Positions 50,845 through 60,531 are shown, numbered from the stretch's first letter. The stretch is 64,000 nucleotides of DNA from Kaistella haifensis DSM 19056 (GCF_000735695.2 NZ_JASZ02000002.1:169945-233944); one strand, 5' to 3'. The notes: generated from the sequence alone by a model not told the origin. Numbers and translations: made by a program.

Positions 50845-51873
50845 TTAATTACTTTCGCTTTTTGATAGGAAATCGAGAACGGAATAATCTCCCAATGAAA
50901 TTTCACGGGCAACTCCGAAGTATTGTGCGGAATTTCCGATCATGGAATTACTGAGATTTCCGTGGTCAATTAATGTGTTTTCTTGAATTAGCGAATTGTC
51001 AATATTTGAATTGATGATTTTCGTATTATTCCCCAATGACACGCAAGGTCCAATTTTCGAGTTGTAAATTTCTACGTTTTCGCCAATAAAGCATGGTGGA
51101 ATAATCATGCAATTTTCAATTTTTGCAGAAGCAGGATAAGTGGAAAGATTCTCTTTTTCATAGTTGAGCACTTTTCCGTTGGTTTCTACCGTTGCGTTTT
51201 TGTTTCCGCAATCCATCCAATCGTCTACTTTTCCAAGCGAGAATTTCGCTCCTTTTTGGCGAAGGTTTTCCAATGCGGTAGTCAATTGATATTCACCTCC
51301 CTCTTTAATGTCATTGGTCATGATGTAATTAATCTCATCCATCAATTTTTCTGCAGAATTGAAATAATAAATTCCAATAATCGCCAAATCGGAAACAAAA
51401 GTTTTAGGTTTTTCAACAAAATCGGTGATGAATCCGTAATCATCGAGTTTTACAACGCCAAATGCGGAAGGATCTTCCACTTTTTTCACCCAAATTACAC
51501 CATCTGAATTTTTATCTAAAATAAAATCAGCTTTAAATAAAGTATCGGCAAATGCAACGACAACATCGCCTTGCATGGATGCTTCTGCACATTTTATTGC
51601 ATGTGCGGTTCCCAGAGGTTCGTCCTGAACATAAACACTTCCTTTTGCACCCAATTTTTCAGCAATTTCAACCAAAGATTCTTCTACTTCCGGCCCGAAA
51701 TCTCCAATAATAAAGGCGATTTCATCAATTTTTTCCCCTGCCACTTTTGCGATATCTTCTACCAATCGCTGTACAATGGGTTTTCCTGCGATAGGAATCA
51801 GCGGTTTTGGAACAGTGAGGGTGTGAGGTCTTAGTCTGGAGCCTCTTCCGGCCATAGGAACTATAATTTTCAT
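50845..51873 (-). CDS. Sugar-phosphate nucleotidyltransferase (RmlA/GlmU-like)
   Basis: A 342-residue enzyme that makes an NDP-sugar from a sugar-1-phosphate. The N-terminal domain starts MKIIVPMAGRGSRLRPHTLT and continues PKPLIPIAGKPIV, the nucleotide-binding motif of the nucleotidyltransferase family. FADTLFKADF provides the metal-binding Asp. Residues about 260-340 form a left-handed beta helix (ENVEIYNSKIGPCVSLGNNT, KIINSNIDNSLIQENTLID). The substrate is not certain: dTTP/glucose or UTP/GlcNAc are possible. It lies downstream of dut and a flippase gene on the minus strand and may feed the same polysaccharide pathway. Confidence 0.88.
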   Translation of the reverse strand: MKIIVPMAGRGSRLRPHTLTVPKPLIPIAGKPIVQRLVEDIAKVAGEKIDEIAFIIGDFGPEVEESLVEIAEKLGAKGSVYVQDEPLGTAHAIKCAEASMQGDVVVAFADTLFKADFILDKNSDGVIWVKKVEDPSAFGVVKLDDYGFITDFVEKPKTFVSDLAIIGIYYFNSAEKLMDEINYIMTNDIKEGGEYQLTTALENLRQKGAKFSLGKVDDWMDCGNKNATVETNGKVLNYEKENLSTYPASAKIENCMIIPPCFIGENVEIYNSKIGPCVSLGNNTKIINSNIDNSLIQENTLIDHGNLSNSMIGNSAQYFGVAREISLGDYSVLDFLSKSESN

Positions 51874-51913
51874 AAGATTTTTTTTAACTACTTATATTAA
51901 TATTGTGTTGGTT

Positions 51914-52345
51914 TTATTTGGAAGTACTTCCGAATCCACCGGCTCCGCGATCTGTTTCGGTGAGCTGCTGAGCTACGTCCCAAATGGCAGTTTCGTGTTT
52001 TGCGATAACCATTTGAGCAATTCTGTCGCCATCATTGATCACAAATTCGTCGTCTGACAAATTTACTAAAATAACTCCAATTTCGCCTCGGTAATCCGCA
52101 TCAATTGTTCCTGGAGAATTCAGTACGGTGATGCCGTTTTTTATGGCTAAACCGCTTCTGGGACGCACTTGCGCTTCAAAGCCTTCTGGAAGTTCAAGGA
52201 ATAATCCTGTGGGAATTAGCTTTCTTTCAAGGCTTTTTAAAACAATAGATTCTTCGATGTTGGCACACAAATCCATTCCGGCGGAAAGTGCGGTTTGATA
52301 CTTTGGTAACGCGTGTTTTGACCGGTTAATGATTTTTATTTTCAT
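51914..52345 (-). CDS. dut: dUTP diphosphatase
   Basis: A 143-residue trimeric dUTPase that removes dUTP and provides dUMP for dTTP. The five motifs are visible: AGMDLCANI (1), [11 protein letters not shown] (2), [17 protein letters not shown] (3), [10 protein letters not shown] (4) and the C-terminal [13 protein letters not shown] (5). Length is standard. It lies 8 bases after the flippase gene and 40 bases before the nucleotidyltransferase gene, on the same strand; the combination with polysaccharide genes is common in flavobacteria. Confidence 0.96.
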   Translation of the reverse strand: MKIKIINRSKHALPKYQTALSAGMDLCANIEESIVLKSLERKLIPTGLFLELPEGFEAQVRPRSGLAIKNGITVLNSPGTIDADYRGEIGVILVNLSDDEFVINDGDRIAQMVIAKHETAIWDVAQQLTETDRGAGGFGSTSK

Positions 52346-52352
52346 GAAATAT

Positions 52353-53810
52353 TTATCTTTTAATTTTATTCAGCAGACTTTGCGGAATTAATTTTTGAGT
52401 TTTAATTAAAAGGATGGCTAAAACTAAAAAGATTAGATTCCCCAGCCAAATATTGTGTTTAAAATTTTGGTAATATAGCAGAGAAACAATGATGGTTACA
52501 GTAATAATAATAATGTTGCCGTAAACGTTATATGGGATTGGATACTTTTTCTGTCCCCATATATAAGAAACAATCATCATGACGAAATATGAGGCAATCG
52601 TTGCCCAGGCCGATGCCCAGTAACCATATTTTGGAATGAAATAAAAATTGATCGCAATGGTAACCGCAGCACCTATAAACGAGATGTAGCTGCCGACAAT
52701 TGTTCTGTCGGAAAGTTTGTACCAGACTGAAAGATTAAGGTAAATTCCTAAAAACAGGCTTGCAAAAAATAAAATCGGGAGAATCTGAATTCCCTCATAA
52801 TATTCAGGGTTTCTTAGATAAAATTTCGCAATCCAGTCCAGATTTACACAAAGAAACAGAATGATCATACAGTTCACTGCTATAAAAACATCCATAAGTT
52901 TTGCATAGGTTTTTCCGGCATTTTCATTTTTAGAATGGCTGAAGAAAAACGGTTCAATCCCCAAAACATACGCCTGCCTGAAAAGCACCACGAAGGTTAC
53001 AATCTTTGCCACTGCACCATAAACTCCAAGCTGGTGGCGCCCGATTTCCTCGGGAAGAAGGAATTTCAGAAACTGCCGGTCCATGGTTTCATTTATAATT
53101 CCGGCTAAACCCGCAATCATGATGGGCCACGAATATTTAATCATTCTTTGCCAGAGTTCCCACGAAAAATATTTCAGTTTTGCAATGAAAATATCTTTAA
53201 ACAAAAGAAGGAAAGTTACACCGCTGGCAACCAGATTGGCAACGAAAACATAGCCAATCCCGAATTCCGGATTGTATTTTAAGCCCATAATTCCCTGCGG
53301 AACACGCGGTAAAACCTGCAGAAAAAAGATCACAAGTAAAAAGTTGATAACGCCGTTTGCAATTTTTATTGAAGCATATTTTATCGGTCTTTCATTTTTT
53401 CTAAGCATTACGAAAGGCATTGCAGAGAGAGCGTCGAGAGAAAGTACAATAACTAAAATCGTGAGTAAATCAACCTGAGTTGGTGTTTTGAAGGCGACTG
53501 CAAGCTCTTTACTGAAGCTCAGCGAAAATATCAGAAACATCAACGTGGCGGTTGCGACGCTGAAGAATGCGGTGGAGATCAGTTTTTTATCGTTCTTTTC
53601 ATCGAGCGCAAAACGGAAAAAAGTGGTTTCCATACCGTGAGTCAGTAATACTGCAATTACACCGGCAACCGAATAAAAATCCGCGAACGGTGCGTAAGCT
53701 TCTGGTCCAAAGGCATTGGTGATATAAGGATTTATGATAAACGGGAACAGGCGGATGATTACCGTAGTAAGTCCATAAAGCGCAGTTTGTCCCAGCAGTT
53801 TTTTATACAA
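52353..53810 (-). CDS. Wzx-like oligosaccharide flippase
   Basis: A 485-residue membrane protein of the MOP/MATE superfamily with about fourteen helices. The N terminus ([20 protein letters not shown], then [20 protein letters not shown]) and [20 protein letters not shown] are typical of Wzx-type polysaccharide flippases. It would move lipid-linked oligosaccharides to the periplasmic face. It has its own promoter and heads the run flippase - dut - nucleotidyltransferase. The exopolysaccharide operon at 18-26 kb lacks a flippase, so this one could serve it, but that is inference. Confidence 0.88.
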   Translation of the reverse strand: MYKKLLGQTALYGLTTVIIRLFPFIINPYITNAFGPEAYAPFADFYSVAGVIAVLLTHGMETTFFRFALDEKNDKKLISTAFFSVATATLMFLIFSLSFSKELAVAFKTPTQVDLLTILVIVLSLDALSAMPFVMLRKNERPIKYASIKIANGVINFLLVIFFLQVLPRVPQGIMGLKYNPEFGIGYVFVANLVASGVTFLLLFKDIFIAKLKYFSWELWQRMIKYSWPIMIAGLAGIINETMDRQFLKFLLPEEIGRHQLGVYGAVAKIVTFVVLFRQAYVLGIEPFFFSHSKNENAGKTYAKLMDVFIAVNCMIILFLCVNLDWIAKFYLRNPEYYEGIQILPILFFASLFLGIYLNLSVWYKLSDRTIVGSYISFIGAAVTIAINFYFIPKYGYWASAWATIASYFVMMIVSYIWGQKKYPIPYNVYGNIIIITVTIIVSLLYYQNFKHNIWLGNLIFLVLAILLIKTQKLIPQSLLNKIKR

Positions 53811-53826
53811 AATTCAGATATTTCTG

Positions 53827-53854
53827 CAAATGTATCGTTTTAATTAAAATCAAA
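53827..53854 (-). promoter_or_regulatory. Promoter of the flippase-dut operon (-33 TTTG, -7 TACATTTG)
   Basis: On the minus strand TTTG (53851-53854) and TACATTTG (53827-53834) are 16 bases apart, one short of the usual spacing. A leader of about 15 bases precedes ATG 53810. Confidence 0.5.
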
Positions 53855-53950
53855 AAAATCTCACCGTAAAACTTATCTGTTTTGAAATCCGAATACTTTT
53901 TCGGAATGAAATCGCTAAATTTACAGTGAAATAAAACTGAATAAAAATAA

Positions 53951-55288
53951 ATGAAAACGCTCATAAAAAACGCTGAAATAGTCAGCGAGAATCAAGTATT
54001 TAAAAGCGATTTGCTGATCGAAAACGATCTCATTTCTAGAATCGGAAAAAATATTTCTGAGGAAGGTGTTGATAAAATAATAGAGGCTTCCGGAAAGTAT
54101 CTTTTGCCGGGAATCATTGATGATCAGGTGCATTTTCGTGAGCCAGGATTAACGCACAAAGGTGACATTGAAAGCGAATCCAGAGCTGCAATTGCAGGCG
54201 GAGTCACGAGTTTTATCGAACAGCCGAATACCGTTCCGAATGCGGTAACACAAGATCTTTTGGAAGAAAAATATCAAATTGCTTCCGAGAAATCTTTCGC
54301 TAATTATTCGTTCATGATGGGCGGAACCAACGATAATTTGGAAGAAGTTTTGAAAACAAATCCCCGAAATGTTGCCGGAATCAAGCTTTTTCTCGGTTCT
54401 TCCACCGGAAATATGCTCGTGGATAATCCTGAAACTTTAGAAAATATATTCAGCAAAACCAAAATGCTCATCGCTGTTCATTGCGAAGATGAAGCCACGA
54501 TAAAAGCCAACACAGAAAAATATAAAAAAGAGTTTGGCGACGATATTCCGATGAAATATCACCATTTGATAAGAAGTGAAGAAGCTTGTTATCTTTCTTC
54601 TTCGAAAGCGGTGGAACTTGCGGAAAAAACAGGAGCGCGAATTCATGTTTTTCATGTTTCTACGGCGAAAGAAACTTCGCTTTTCCGAAACGATATTCCT
54701 TTAAAAGATAAAAAAATCACTGCAGAAGTTTGTGTTCATCATCTCACTTTTACCGATGCAGATTACGAAACGAAACGAACTTTAATTAAATGGAATCCCG
54801 CGGTAAAAACTCAAAAAGATAAAGATGGACTTTGGGAAGCGCTGCTCGATGACCGAATTGATGTAGTGGCCACCGATCACGCGCCGCATACTTGGGAAGA
54901 AAAACAAAATGTATATACGAAAGCGCCTTCCGGTGGACCTTTGGTGCAGCATTCTTTACAATTGATGTTGGAGAATTTCCAAAACGGAAAAATTTCTTTA
55001 GAAAAATTGGTGGAGAAAATGTGTCACAATCCTGCGATTCTTTTTCAAGTGGAAAAGCGTGGTTTTATTCGCGAAACTTACAAAGCCGACCTTGTTTTGG
55101 TTGATTTGAATGAAACTTATACCGTTGCAAAAGAAAATCTGCTTTATAAATGTGGTTGGAGTCCGCTGGAAGGAACAACTTTCCACTCGAAAATTACCCA
55201 CACTTTTGTCAATGGAAAATTAGCTTTCGAAAACGGAAAAGTTGCCGAGCAGAAACATGGTGAAAGATTACTTTTTGATAGAAAATAG
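53951..55288 (+). CDS. pyrC: Dihydroorotase
   Basis: A 445-residue type I dihydroorotase that closes the pyrimidine ring. The metal-binding start reads PGIIDDQVHFREPGLTHKG at residues 53-71. The usual HxH is QxH here (Gln59, His61). GIKLFLGSSTG has the Lys that is usually carbamylated, AVHCEDEATI and IHVFHVST supply His ligands, and ATDHAPHT the catalytic Asp. Length is standard. The Gln for His change at the first position recurs, as I recall, in other Bacteroidota enzymes and so need not mean loss of activity. It is a single gene, divergent from the flippase operon. Confidence 0.92.
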   Translation: MKTLIKNAEIVSENQVFKSDLLIENDLISRIGKNISEEGVDKIIEASGKYLLPGIIDDQVHFREPGLTHKGDIESESRAAIAGGVTSFIEQPNTVPNAVTQDLLEEKYQIASEKSFANYSFMMGGTNDNLEEVLKTNPRNVAGIKLFLGSSTGNMLVDNPETLENIFSKTKMLIAVHCEDEATIKANTEKYKKEFGDDIPMKYHHLIRSEEACYLSSSKAVELAEKTGARIHVFHVSTAKETSLFRNDIPLKDKKITAEVCVHHLTFTDADYETKRTLIKWNPAVKTQKDKDGLWEALLDDRIDVVATDHAPHTWEEKQNVYTKAPSGGPLVQHSLQLMLENFQNGKISLEKLVEKMCHNPAILFQVEKRGFIRETYKADLVLVDLNETYTVAKENLLYKCGWSPLEGTTFHSKITHTFVNGKLAFENGKVAEQKHGERLLFDRK

Positions 55289-55409
55289 AAACTATTTTGG
55301 CGGAAATTCAGCAATATCCTTTGTTTTCAGCTTAGTAGTGGTTAAGAAATAGTTTTATTAGAAATTTATTTTTTGTTTGGGTCGTATCGGAACTGGGTCT
55401 TTTTTCTTA

Positions 55410-55745
55410 TTATTTTATTAGTTCTTTTACTACCCAAATTGTATCGTTTTCTGTTGCTATTCGGGAAAGGTTTTCCCCTTCTTCAATTACGATGGCGTGT
55501 GTTCCATTCTTAATCAGTTTCAAATTAATTTTACTCCTTAATTCCGCAGCTTCTTCCTCTTTTTCTGACATAATTAATTTAAAGTGCTTTTCTGCGAGTT
55601 CCTTATTAGCAATGCCTACCGTTCCGCTGGAAATGATTACTGAGCGTCCAGGATTAAATTTTTTGTGATTAACAATCTTCTCTTTCTCCTCTTTGGTGCA
55701 TGATGCTAATATGCATATTGAAGCAATAATCAAAACTTTTCTCAT
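55410..55745 (-). CDS. Small lipoprotein, hypothetical
   Basis: A 111-residue lipoprotein with the lipobox ILASC (residues 12-16) followed by TKEEKEK. The rest is highly charged and mixes one helical segment (ANKELAEKHFKLIMSEKEEE) and one beta segment (KLIKNGTHAIVIEEGENL). I do not recognise a family. It lies alone between pyrC and the SDR gene, which are both on the other strand, with a full promoter of its own. Confidence 0.72.
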   Translation of the reverse strand: MRKVLIIASICILASCTKEEKEKIVNHKKFNPGRSVIISSGTVGIANKELAEKHFKLIMSEKEEEAAELRSKINLKLIKNGTHAIVIEEGENLSRIATENDTIWVVKELIK

Positions 55746-55759
55746 TAGCCTTTTTTATT

Positions 55760-55790
55760 CAAATTTACTTGTTTTTGCGAATAATCCAAA
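55760..55790 (-). promoter_or_regulatory. Promoter of the small lipoprotein gene (-33 TTTG, -7 TAAATTTG)
   Basis: On the minus strand TTTG (55787-55790) and TAAATTTG (55760-55767) are 19 bases apart. The -7 element ends 14 bases before the ATG. Confidence 0.6.
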
Positions 55791-55845
55791 TAAAAGGGAC
55801 TAAAACTATAATCTTTTTCCTTAAATTTACAAAAAAACCAAAGAT

Positions 55846-56727
55846 ATGAATCTTTATACCCAACCGATGCTCAAGGAAGGAGCGTTAAAAGATAAAGTTG
55901 CAATAGTAACTGGTGGCGGAAGCGGCCTCGGAAAGGCAATGACTAAATATTTTCTTCAACTCGGAGCAAAAGTCGTCATTACTTCCAGAAATCTTGAAAA
56001 ACTGCAAAATACCGCTAAAGAACTGGAAGATGAAACCGGCGGAAAAATCCTTTGCGTAGCATGTGATGTGCGCAACTGGGACGAAGTGGAAGCAATGAAA
56101 GAGGCGGCGATAAAAGAATTTGGGCAAATTGATATTCTGCTGAATAATGCTGCGGGAAATTTTATTTCTCCAACCGAAAGATTGACGCACTCGGCATTTG
56201 ACTCTGTTTTGGATATTGTTTTAAAAGGTACAAAAAACTGCACTCTTTCCATCGGGAAATATTGGATCGATCAGAAAATCCCCGGAACGGTTTTAAATAT
56301 TGTCACGACTTATGCATGGACTGGTTCTGCTTATGTGGTTCCTTCCGCATGTGCAAAAGCAGGAGTTTTGGCAATGACCAGAAGTTTAGCCGTAGAATGG
56401 GCAAAATATGGTATTCGTTTTAATGCAATTGCTCCTGGACCATTCCCTACAAAAGGTGCGTGGGATAGATTGTTGCCCGGAGATCTCCAAGAAAAGTTCG
56501 ATATGCGCAAAAAAGTTCCGTTAAGAAGAGTCGGTGAACATCAGGAATTGGCCAACTTGGCGGCTTACCTCGTTTCCGATTATTCGGCGTATATGAATGG
56601 GGAAGTAGTTACCATTGATGGTGGCGAATGGCTTCAGGGAGCCGGCGAATTCAATATGCTCGAAGAAATTCCGCAAGAAATGTGGGATATGCTCGAATCC
56701 ATGATTAAGGCGAAGAAATCAAGTTAA
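55846..56727 (+). CDS. Short-chain dehydrogenase, 2,4-dienoyl-CoA reductase-like
   Basis: A 293-residue NADPH-dependent reductase. The cofactor motif is TGGGSGLGKAM (residues 22-32), followed by DVRNWDEVEA, LLNNAAGNF and the active-site region TTYAWTGSAYVVPSACAKAGV. This last part, with the Tyr of YAW and Lys of AKAG, matches the DECR branch, as does GPFPTKGAWDRL and the C-terminal VTIDGGEWLQGAGEFN. The usual YxxxK is not present as such; DECR enzymes use this alternative arrangement. It probably reduces dienoyl-CoA during breakdown of unsaturated fatty acids. It is a single gene with a terminator. Confidence 0.88.
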   Translation: MNLYTQPMLKEGALKDKVAIVTGGGSGLGKAMTKYFLQLGAKVVITSRNLEKLQNTAKELEDETGGKILCVACDVRNWDEVEAMKEAAIKEFGQIDILLNNAAGNFISPTERLTHSAFDSVLDIVLKGTKNCTLSIGKYWIDQKIPGTVLNIVTTYAWTGSAYVVPSACAKAGVLAMTRSLAVEWAKYGIRFNAIAPGPFPTKGAWDRLLPGDLQEKFDMRKKVPLRRVGEHQELANLAAYLVSDYSAYMNGEVVTIDGGEWLQGAGEFNMLEEIPQEMWDMLESMIKAKKSS

Positions 56728-56796
56728 ATTTTAAATTCTCTCAGAAATTTTCAGCAAAAAGAAGGCTATTTGCTAAAAAAATTAAATATTAAAAAC

Positions 56797-56830
56797 CGCT
56801 GTGAATAATCTATTTACGGCGTTTTTTTTT
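56797..56830 (+). terminator. Rho-independent terminator of the SDR gene
   Basis: CGCTGTGAA pairs with TTTACGGCG (two G-U pairs) around a 7-base loop and is followed by nine T. Confidence 0.8.
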
Positions 56831-56905
56831 GTGACGAGATTTAAAGTTTTCAAAAAAAGAGATTTTACTCTAATTCCTTTATTACCAATGAAATTGGTAT
56901 ATTTA

Positions 56906-56913
56906 TACTTTTG
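56906..56913 (+). promoter_or_regulatory. -7 element TACTTTTG of the small Cys-rich protein gene
   Basis: A perfect TAnnTTTG match 43 bases before ATG 56957. Confidence 0.5.
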
Positions 56914-56956
56914 GAATAAAGCATATTGAACATTCACACTGAAATTAAAACAGTAA

Positions 56957-57163
56957 ATGAAATTCTTAATCATTCTATTTTCGATCATTCTATTTTTAAA
57001 AGATCAGCAATCAAACGTATTTATTTGTAAAGGCAAAAATAGCGAGAGATATCACCTCAAAAAATCTTGTAGAGGCCTCAGCAAGTGCTCAACCGACATC
57101 CACACAGTCACGATTGCGGAAGCAAGAGAGAAAGGGAGAACATTATGTAAATGGGAAGATTAG
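56957..57163 (+). CDS. Small secreted Cys-containing protein
   Basis: A 68-residue protein with a hydrophobic N terminus (residues 2-14) that could be a signal peptide or anchor. The rest carries four Cys in the pattern FICKG, KKSCRGLSKCS, TLCKW, with YHLKKSCRGL resembling a small family that recurs in Bacteroidota (a YH...CRGL...C signature). The four Cys and the His could bind a metal, or make two disulfide bonds if exported. Function is unknown. It lies alone between the SDR gene and tRNA-Gln. Confidence 0.75.
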   Translation: MKFLIILFSIILFLKDQQSNVFICKGKNSERYHLKKSCRGLSKCSTDIHTVTIAEAREKGRTLCKWED

Positions 57164-57218
57164 CAGACTGATTATTTAATGCATTTTGCCATAATTGGAT
57201 AAATTTCAACCTAAACAA

Positions 57219-57248
57219 AAAAAAACGCCCTGAAAATCAGAGCGTTAA
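57219..57248 (-). terminator. Terminator of tRNA-Gln
   Basis: On the minus strand AACGCTCTGA pairs with TCAGGGCGTT around a 3-base loop (TTT; one G-U pair in the stem), followed by a long T run. Confidence 0.8.
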
Positions 57249-57259
57249 TTATCAAAATG

Positions 57260-57330
57260 TAGACCCACAGGGATTCGAACCCCGACAGGCGGTACCAAAA
57301 ACCGAAGTGCTACCGTTACACCATGGGTCT
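57260..57330 (-). tRNA. tRNA-Gln (TTG anticodon)
   Basis: The minus strand folds into a cloverleaf: acceptor AGACCCA/TGGGTCT with discriminator A, D arm with GTGTAACGGTAGCAC, anticodon loop TTTTGGT (anticodon TTG), and T loop TTCGAAT with stem CGGGG/CCCTG. The first pair of the anticodon stem is mismatched (T-C). CCA is not encoded. Confidence 0.95.
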
Positions 57331-57348
57331 GTCTTTATTTTGGTGGTG

Positions 57349-57380
57349 CAAATCTAAAAAATATTTTCTTATCGCACAAA
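57349..57380 (-). promoter_or_regulatory. tRNA-Gln promoter (-33 TTTG, -7 TAGATTTG)
   Basis: On the minus strand TTTG (57377-57380) and TAGATTTG (57349-57356) are 20 bases apart; the -7 element ends 18 bases before the tRNA. Confidence 0.6.
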
Positions 57381-57426
57381 ACTTTTTTTAAATTAATTTT
57401 AAAATATTTCAATATTTCAATTTTCG

Positions 57427-57461
57427 TTTGGCTTTTATAATATTTTAATTCCGTATTTTTG
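57427..57461 (+). promoter_or_regulatory. recA promoter (-33 TTTG, -7 TATTTTTG)
   Basis: TTTG at 57427-57430 and TATTTTTG at 57454-57461 are 23 bases apart; ATG follows at 57480. No LexA-type SOS box was recognised. Confidence 0.55.
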
Positions 57462-57479
57462 GACAAATAATATTTACAC

Positions 57480-58481
57480 ATGAGCAGTACTGACGATAAG
57501 AAAAAAGCACTCGCACTAGTGCTTGAAAAACTAGATAAAACCTACGGAAAAGGAACCGTAATGACTTTGGGAGATGCTTCTGTGGATACCTCCATCGAAG
57601 TGATTCCTTCCGGATCTTTGGGACTCGACCTTGCACTTGGTGTGGGCGGTTATCCAAGAGGGAGAGTAATCGAAATCTATGGACCGGAATCTTCTGGTAA
57701 AACAACTTTAACCTTGCACGCTATTGCAGAAGCCCAAAAAACGGGTGGTATCGCTGCATTCATCGATGCGGAACACGCTTTCGACAGACATTATGCTTCG
57801 AAATTGGGAATCAATTTGGATGATTTGATCATTTCCCAACCCGATAATGGGGAACAAGCTTTGGAAATCGCGGATAATTTAATCCGTTCCGGTGCTGTGG
57901 ATATCGTGGTAATTGATTCTGTGGCTGCGCTTACTCCAAAAGCTGAAATCGAAGGAGAAATGGGGGATTCCAAAATGGGATTGCACGCAAGATTGATGTC
58001 TCAAGCTTTAAGAAAATTAACTGCAACCATTTCTAAAACAAAATGTACCGTAATTTTCATTAACCAATTAAGAGAAAAAATCGGGGTAATGTTCGGAAAT
58101 CCGGAGACTACAACCGGTGGAAATGCACTTAAATTCTATGCGTCGGTGAGAATTGATATTAGAAAAGCAAGTGCTCCAATCAAAACCGGTGACGAAGCTG
58201 TGGGTAGCCGAGTGAAGGTGAAAATCGTGAAAAACAAAGTAGCTCCGCCTTTTAAAATGGCTGAGTTCGACATCATGTATGGTGAAGGGGTTTCGAAAGT
58301 TGGTGAAATTTTGGATATGGCCGTGGAAACCGGAGTAGTGAAGAAAAGTGGCTCTTGGTTCAGCTATGAAGAAACCAAACTCGGACAAGGTCGTGATGCC
58401 GTTCGTGATATGTTGAAAGACAATCCGGAACTTGCAGAAGAACTGGAAGCTAAGATTAAAGAAGCGCTATTGAATAAATAA
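57480..58481 (+). CDS. recA: Recombinase RecA
   Basis: A 333-residue ATP-dependent strand-exchange protein. Walker A is GPESSGKT at residues 68-75, Walker B is [12 protein letters not shown], loop L1 is [20 protein letters not shown], loop L2 lies in [20 protein letters not shown], and the C-terminal domain ends in a short acidic helix ([14 protein letters not shown]). Length is standard. It is divergent from tRNA-Gln and lies upstream of htpG, separated from it by a weak terminator. Confidence 0.97.
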   Translation: MSSTDDKKKALALVLEKLDKTYGKGTVMTLGDASVDTSIEVIPSGSLGLDLALGVGGYPRGRVIEIYGPESSGKTTLTLHAIAEAQKTGGIAAFIDAEHAFDRHYASKLGINLDDLIISQPDNGEQALEIADNLIRSGAVDIVVIDSVAALTPKAEIEGEMGDSKMGLHARLMSQALRKLTATISKTKCTVIFINQLREKIGVMFGNPETTTGGNALKFYASVRIDIRKASAPIKTGDEAVGSRVKVKIVKNKVAPPFKMAEFDIMYGEGVSKVGEILDMAVETGVVKKSGSWFSYEETKLGQGRDAVRDMLKDNPELAEELEAKIKEALLNK

Positions 58482-58503
58482 TAAACGCAAATTACTACAG
58501 AAG

Positions 58504-58527
58504 GCAGCCATCGGGTTGCTTTTTTTT
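58504..58527 (+). terminator. Probable terminator of recA
   Basis: GCAGCC pairs with GGTTGC with one bulged base (imperfect stem), followed by eight T, 22 bases after the recA stop. Confidence 0.55.
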
Positions 58528-58619
58528 ATACCTGATTTTCTGAAAAAATGCCAAATTGTCATTTTCTTACGCATGGTATTTTTTTTGAAATTGTAGTTTA
58601 AATTTAAATCTAAAAAATT

Positions 58620-60512
58620 ATGACTACAGGAAAAATTAATGTTTCGGTAGAGAATATTTTTCCGCTGATCAAGAAGTTTTTGTATAGTGATCACGAAATA
58701 TTCCTGCGCGAACTAATATCCAACGCAACCGACGCTACTTTGAAATTGAAGCATTTAACCAATATCGGTGAGGCCAAAGTAGATTACGGAAACCCAAAAA
58801 TTGAAGTAAAAATTGATAAAGAGAATAAGACAATTCACATTATCGATCAAGGAATCGGGATGACGGCGGAAGAAGTTGAAAAATACATCAATCAGGTCGC
58901 ATTTTCAGGGGCGGAAGAATTTCTTGAAAAATATAAAGATAGCGCAAAAGATGCGGGAATTATCGGTCACTTTGGACTAGGTTTTTATTCTGCATTTATG
59001 GTCGCTGAAAAGGTGGAAATCCTCACCAAATCTTACAAAGACGAACCTGCCGTAAGATGGATTTGCGACGGAAGTCCTGAGTTTTCTCTCGAAGAAACTG
59101 CTGATAAAACCGAACGAGGAACGGAAATCATCCTTCATATTGCGGAAGATTCAACCGAGTTTTTAGAAGAAGCCAAAATCCGTGAATTGCTCTTAAAATA
59201 CAACAAATTCATGCCGGTTCCTATTAAATTTGGGACCAAAACTGTAACCTTACCTTTACCGGAAAACGCAGCTGAAGATGCAAAACCCGAAACTCAGGAA
59301 GTTGATAATATCATCAACAATCCAGAGCCAGCATGGACAAAATCGCCATCCGAATTAAAAGATGAAGATTATCTGAACTTCTACCGCGAGTTGTATCCGA
59401 TGCAGTTCGAGGATCCTTTGTTCCATATTCATCTGAATGTAGATTATCCGTTTAATTTGACCGGAGTTCTCTTCTTCCCAAAATTGGCAAACAATCTGAA
59501 TATCGAAAAAGATAAAATCCAACTCTATCAAAACCAGGTTTTTGTAACCGATGAGGTGAAAGGAATTGTTCCCGATTTCTTGATGTTGCTTCGCGGAGTA
59601 ATCGATTCGCCGGATATCCCGCTGAATGTTTCCCGGTCTTATCTTCAGGCGGATGGTGCAGTGAAGAAAATCTCTTCTTACATCACCAAAAAAGTGGCCG
59701 ACAAAATGGCTTCTTTAATCAATGAAAACCGTGAAGATTTCGAGAAAAAATGGAACGACATCAAAATCGTGATTGAATACGGAATGATTTCTGAAGAGAA
59801 ATTCTACGAAAAATCCGACAGGTTTGCACTGTACCCAAATGTTGATGGAAAATATTTCCTTTGGAATGAACTTCAAGATAAAATTAAAGCCAACCAAACC
59901 GACAAAAACGGCAATTTGGTAATCTTGTATGCAACCAACGAACACGATCAACACAGTTACATCCAGGCGGCTCAGAATAAAGGATATGAAGTCTTGTTGC
60001 TGGATTCACCGATCGTTCCGCATTTGATTCAAAAACTAGAATCTTCTAAAGAGAAAATCCAGTTTGCTCGCGTAGATGCCGATCACATCAATAATTTAAT
60101 TAAAAAAGATGAGCCAATTATTTCTAAATTAAATGATACAGAAAAAGAGGCCTTGAAAAAAAGTATTGAAGAAGGAATTTCTGATACGAAATTTACCGTC
60201 CAACTCGAAGATTTGGAAAGTACCGATGCGCCTTTTGTGATCACTCAGCCGGAATTTATGCGAAGAATGAAGGATATGCAAGCGACCGGTGGTGGCGGAA
60301 TGTTCGCGATGGGTGGTTTCCCGGAAATGTACAATTTGGTGGTGAATACCAACAGCGATTTGGCAGGAAAGATCTTAAAAACTGAAAATGATGAGGACAA
60401 AACTACGCAAATCAAACATGCGATGGATTTGGCAAAATTGTCTCAAAACCTTTTGAAAGGGAAGGAATTGACGGATTTTATCCAAAGAAGTTATCAGGAT
60501 TTGAGCAAGTAA
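58620..60512 (+). CDS. htpG: Molecular chaperone HtpG (Hsp90)
   Basis: A 630-residue dimeric chaperone. The N-terminal ATPase of the GHKL type has LRELISNATDATLKL (about 30-45), IDQGIGMTAEEVEKYI and GHFGLGFYSAFMVAEKVE. The middle domain contains LNVSRSYLQADGAVKKISSYI with the catalytic Arg. The C-terminal dimerisation part contains FVITQPEFMRRMKDM and a short Gly/Met-rich stretch. Length is standard for bacterial Hsp90. It folds and stabilises client proteins in the cytosol. No heat-shock operator was recognised upstream. Confidence 0.96.
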   Translation: MTTGKINVSVENIFPLIKKFLYSDHEIFLRELISNATDATLKLKHLTNIGEAKVDYGNPKIEVKIDKENKTIHIIDQGIGMTAEEVEKYINQVAFSGAEEFLEKYKDSAKDAGIIGHFGLGFYSAFMVAEKVEILTKSYKDEPAVRWICDGSPEFSLEETADKTERGTEIILHIAEDSTEFLEEAKIRELLLKYNKFMPVPIKFGTKTVTLPLPENAAEDAKPETQEVDNIINNPEPAWTKSPSELKDEDYLNFYRELYPMQFEDPLFHIHLNVDYPFNLTGVLFFPKLANNLNIEKDKIQLYQNQVFVTDEVKGIVPDFLMLLRGVIDSPDIPLNVSRSYLQADGAVKKISSYITKKVADKMASLINENREDFEKKWNDIKIVIEYGMISEEKFYEKSDRFALYPNVDGKYFLWNELQDKIKANQTDKNGNLVILYATNEHDQHSYIQAAQNKGYEVLLLDSPIVPHLIQKLESSKEKIQFARVDADHINNLIKKDEPIISKLNDTEKEALKKSIEEGISDTKFTVQLEDLESTDAPFVITQPEFMRRMKDMQATGGGGMFAMGGFPEMYNLVVNTNSDLAGKILKTENDEDKTTQIKHAMDLAKLSQNLLKGKELTDFIQRSYQDLSK

Positions 60513-60531
60513 ATTAAAGGTGAAATATTTT

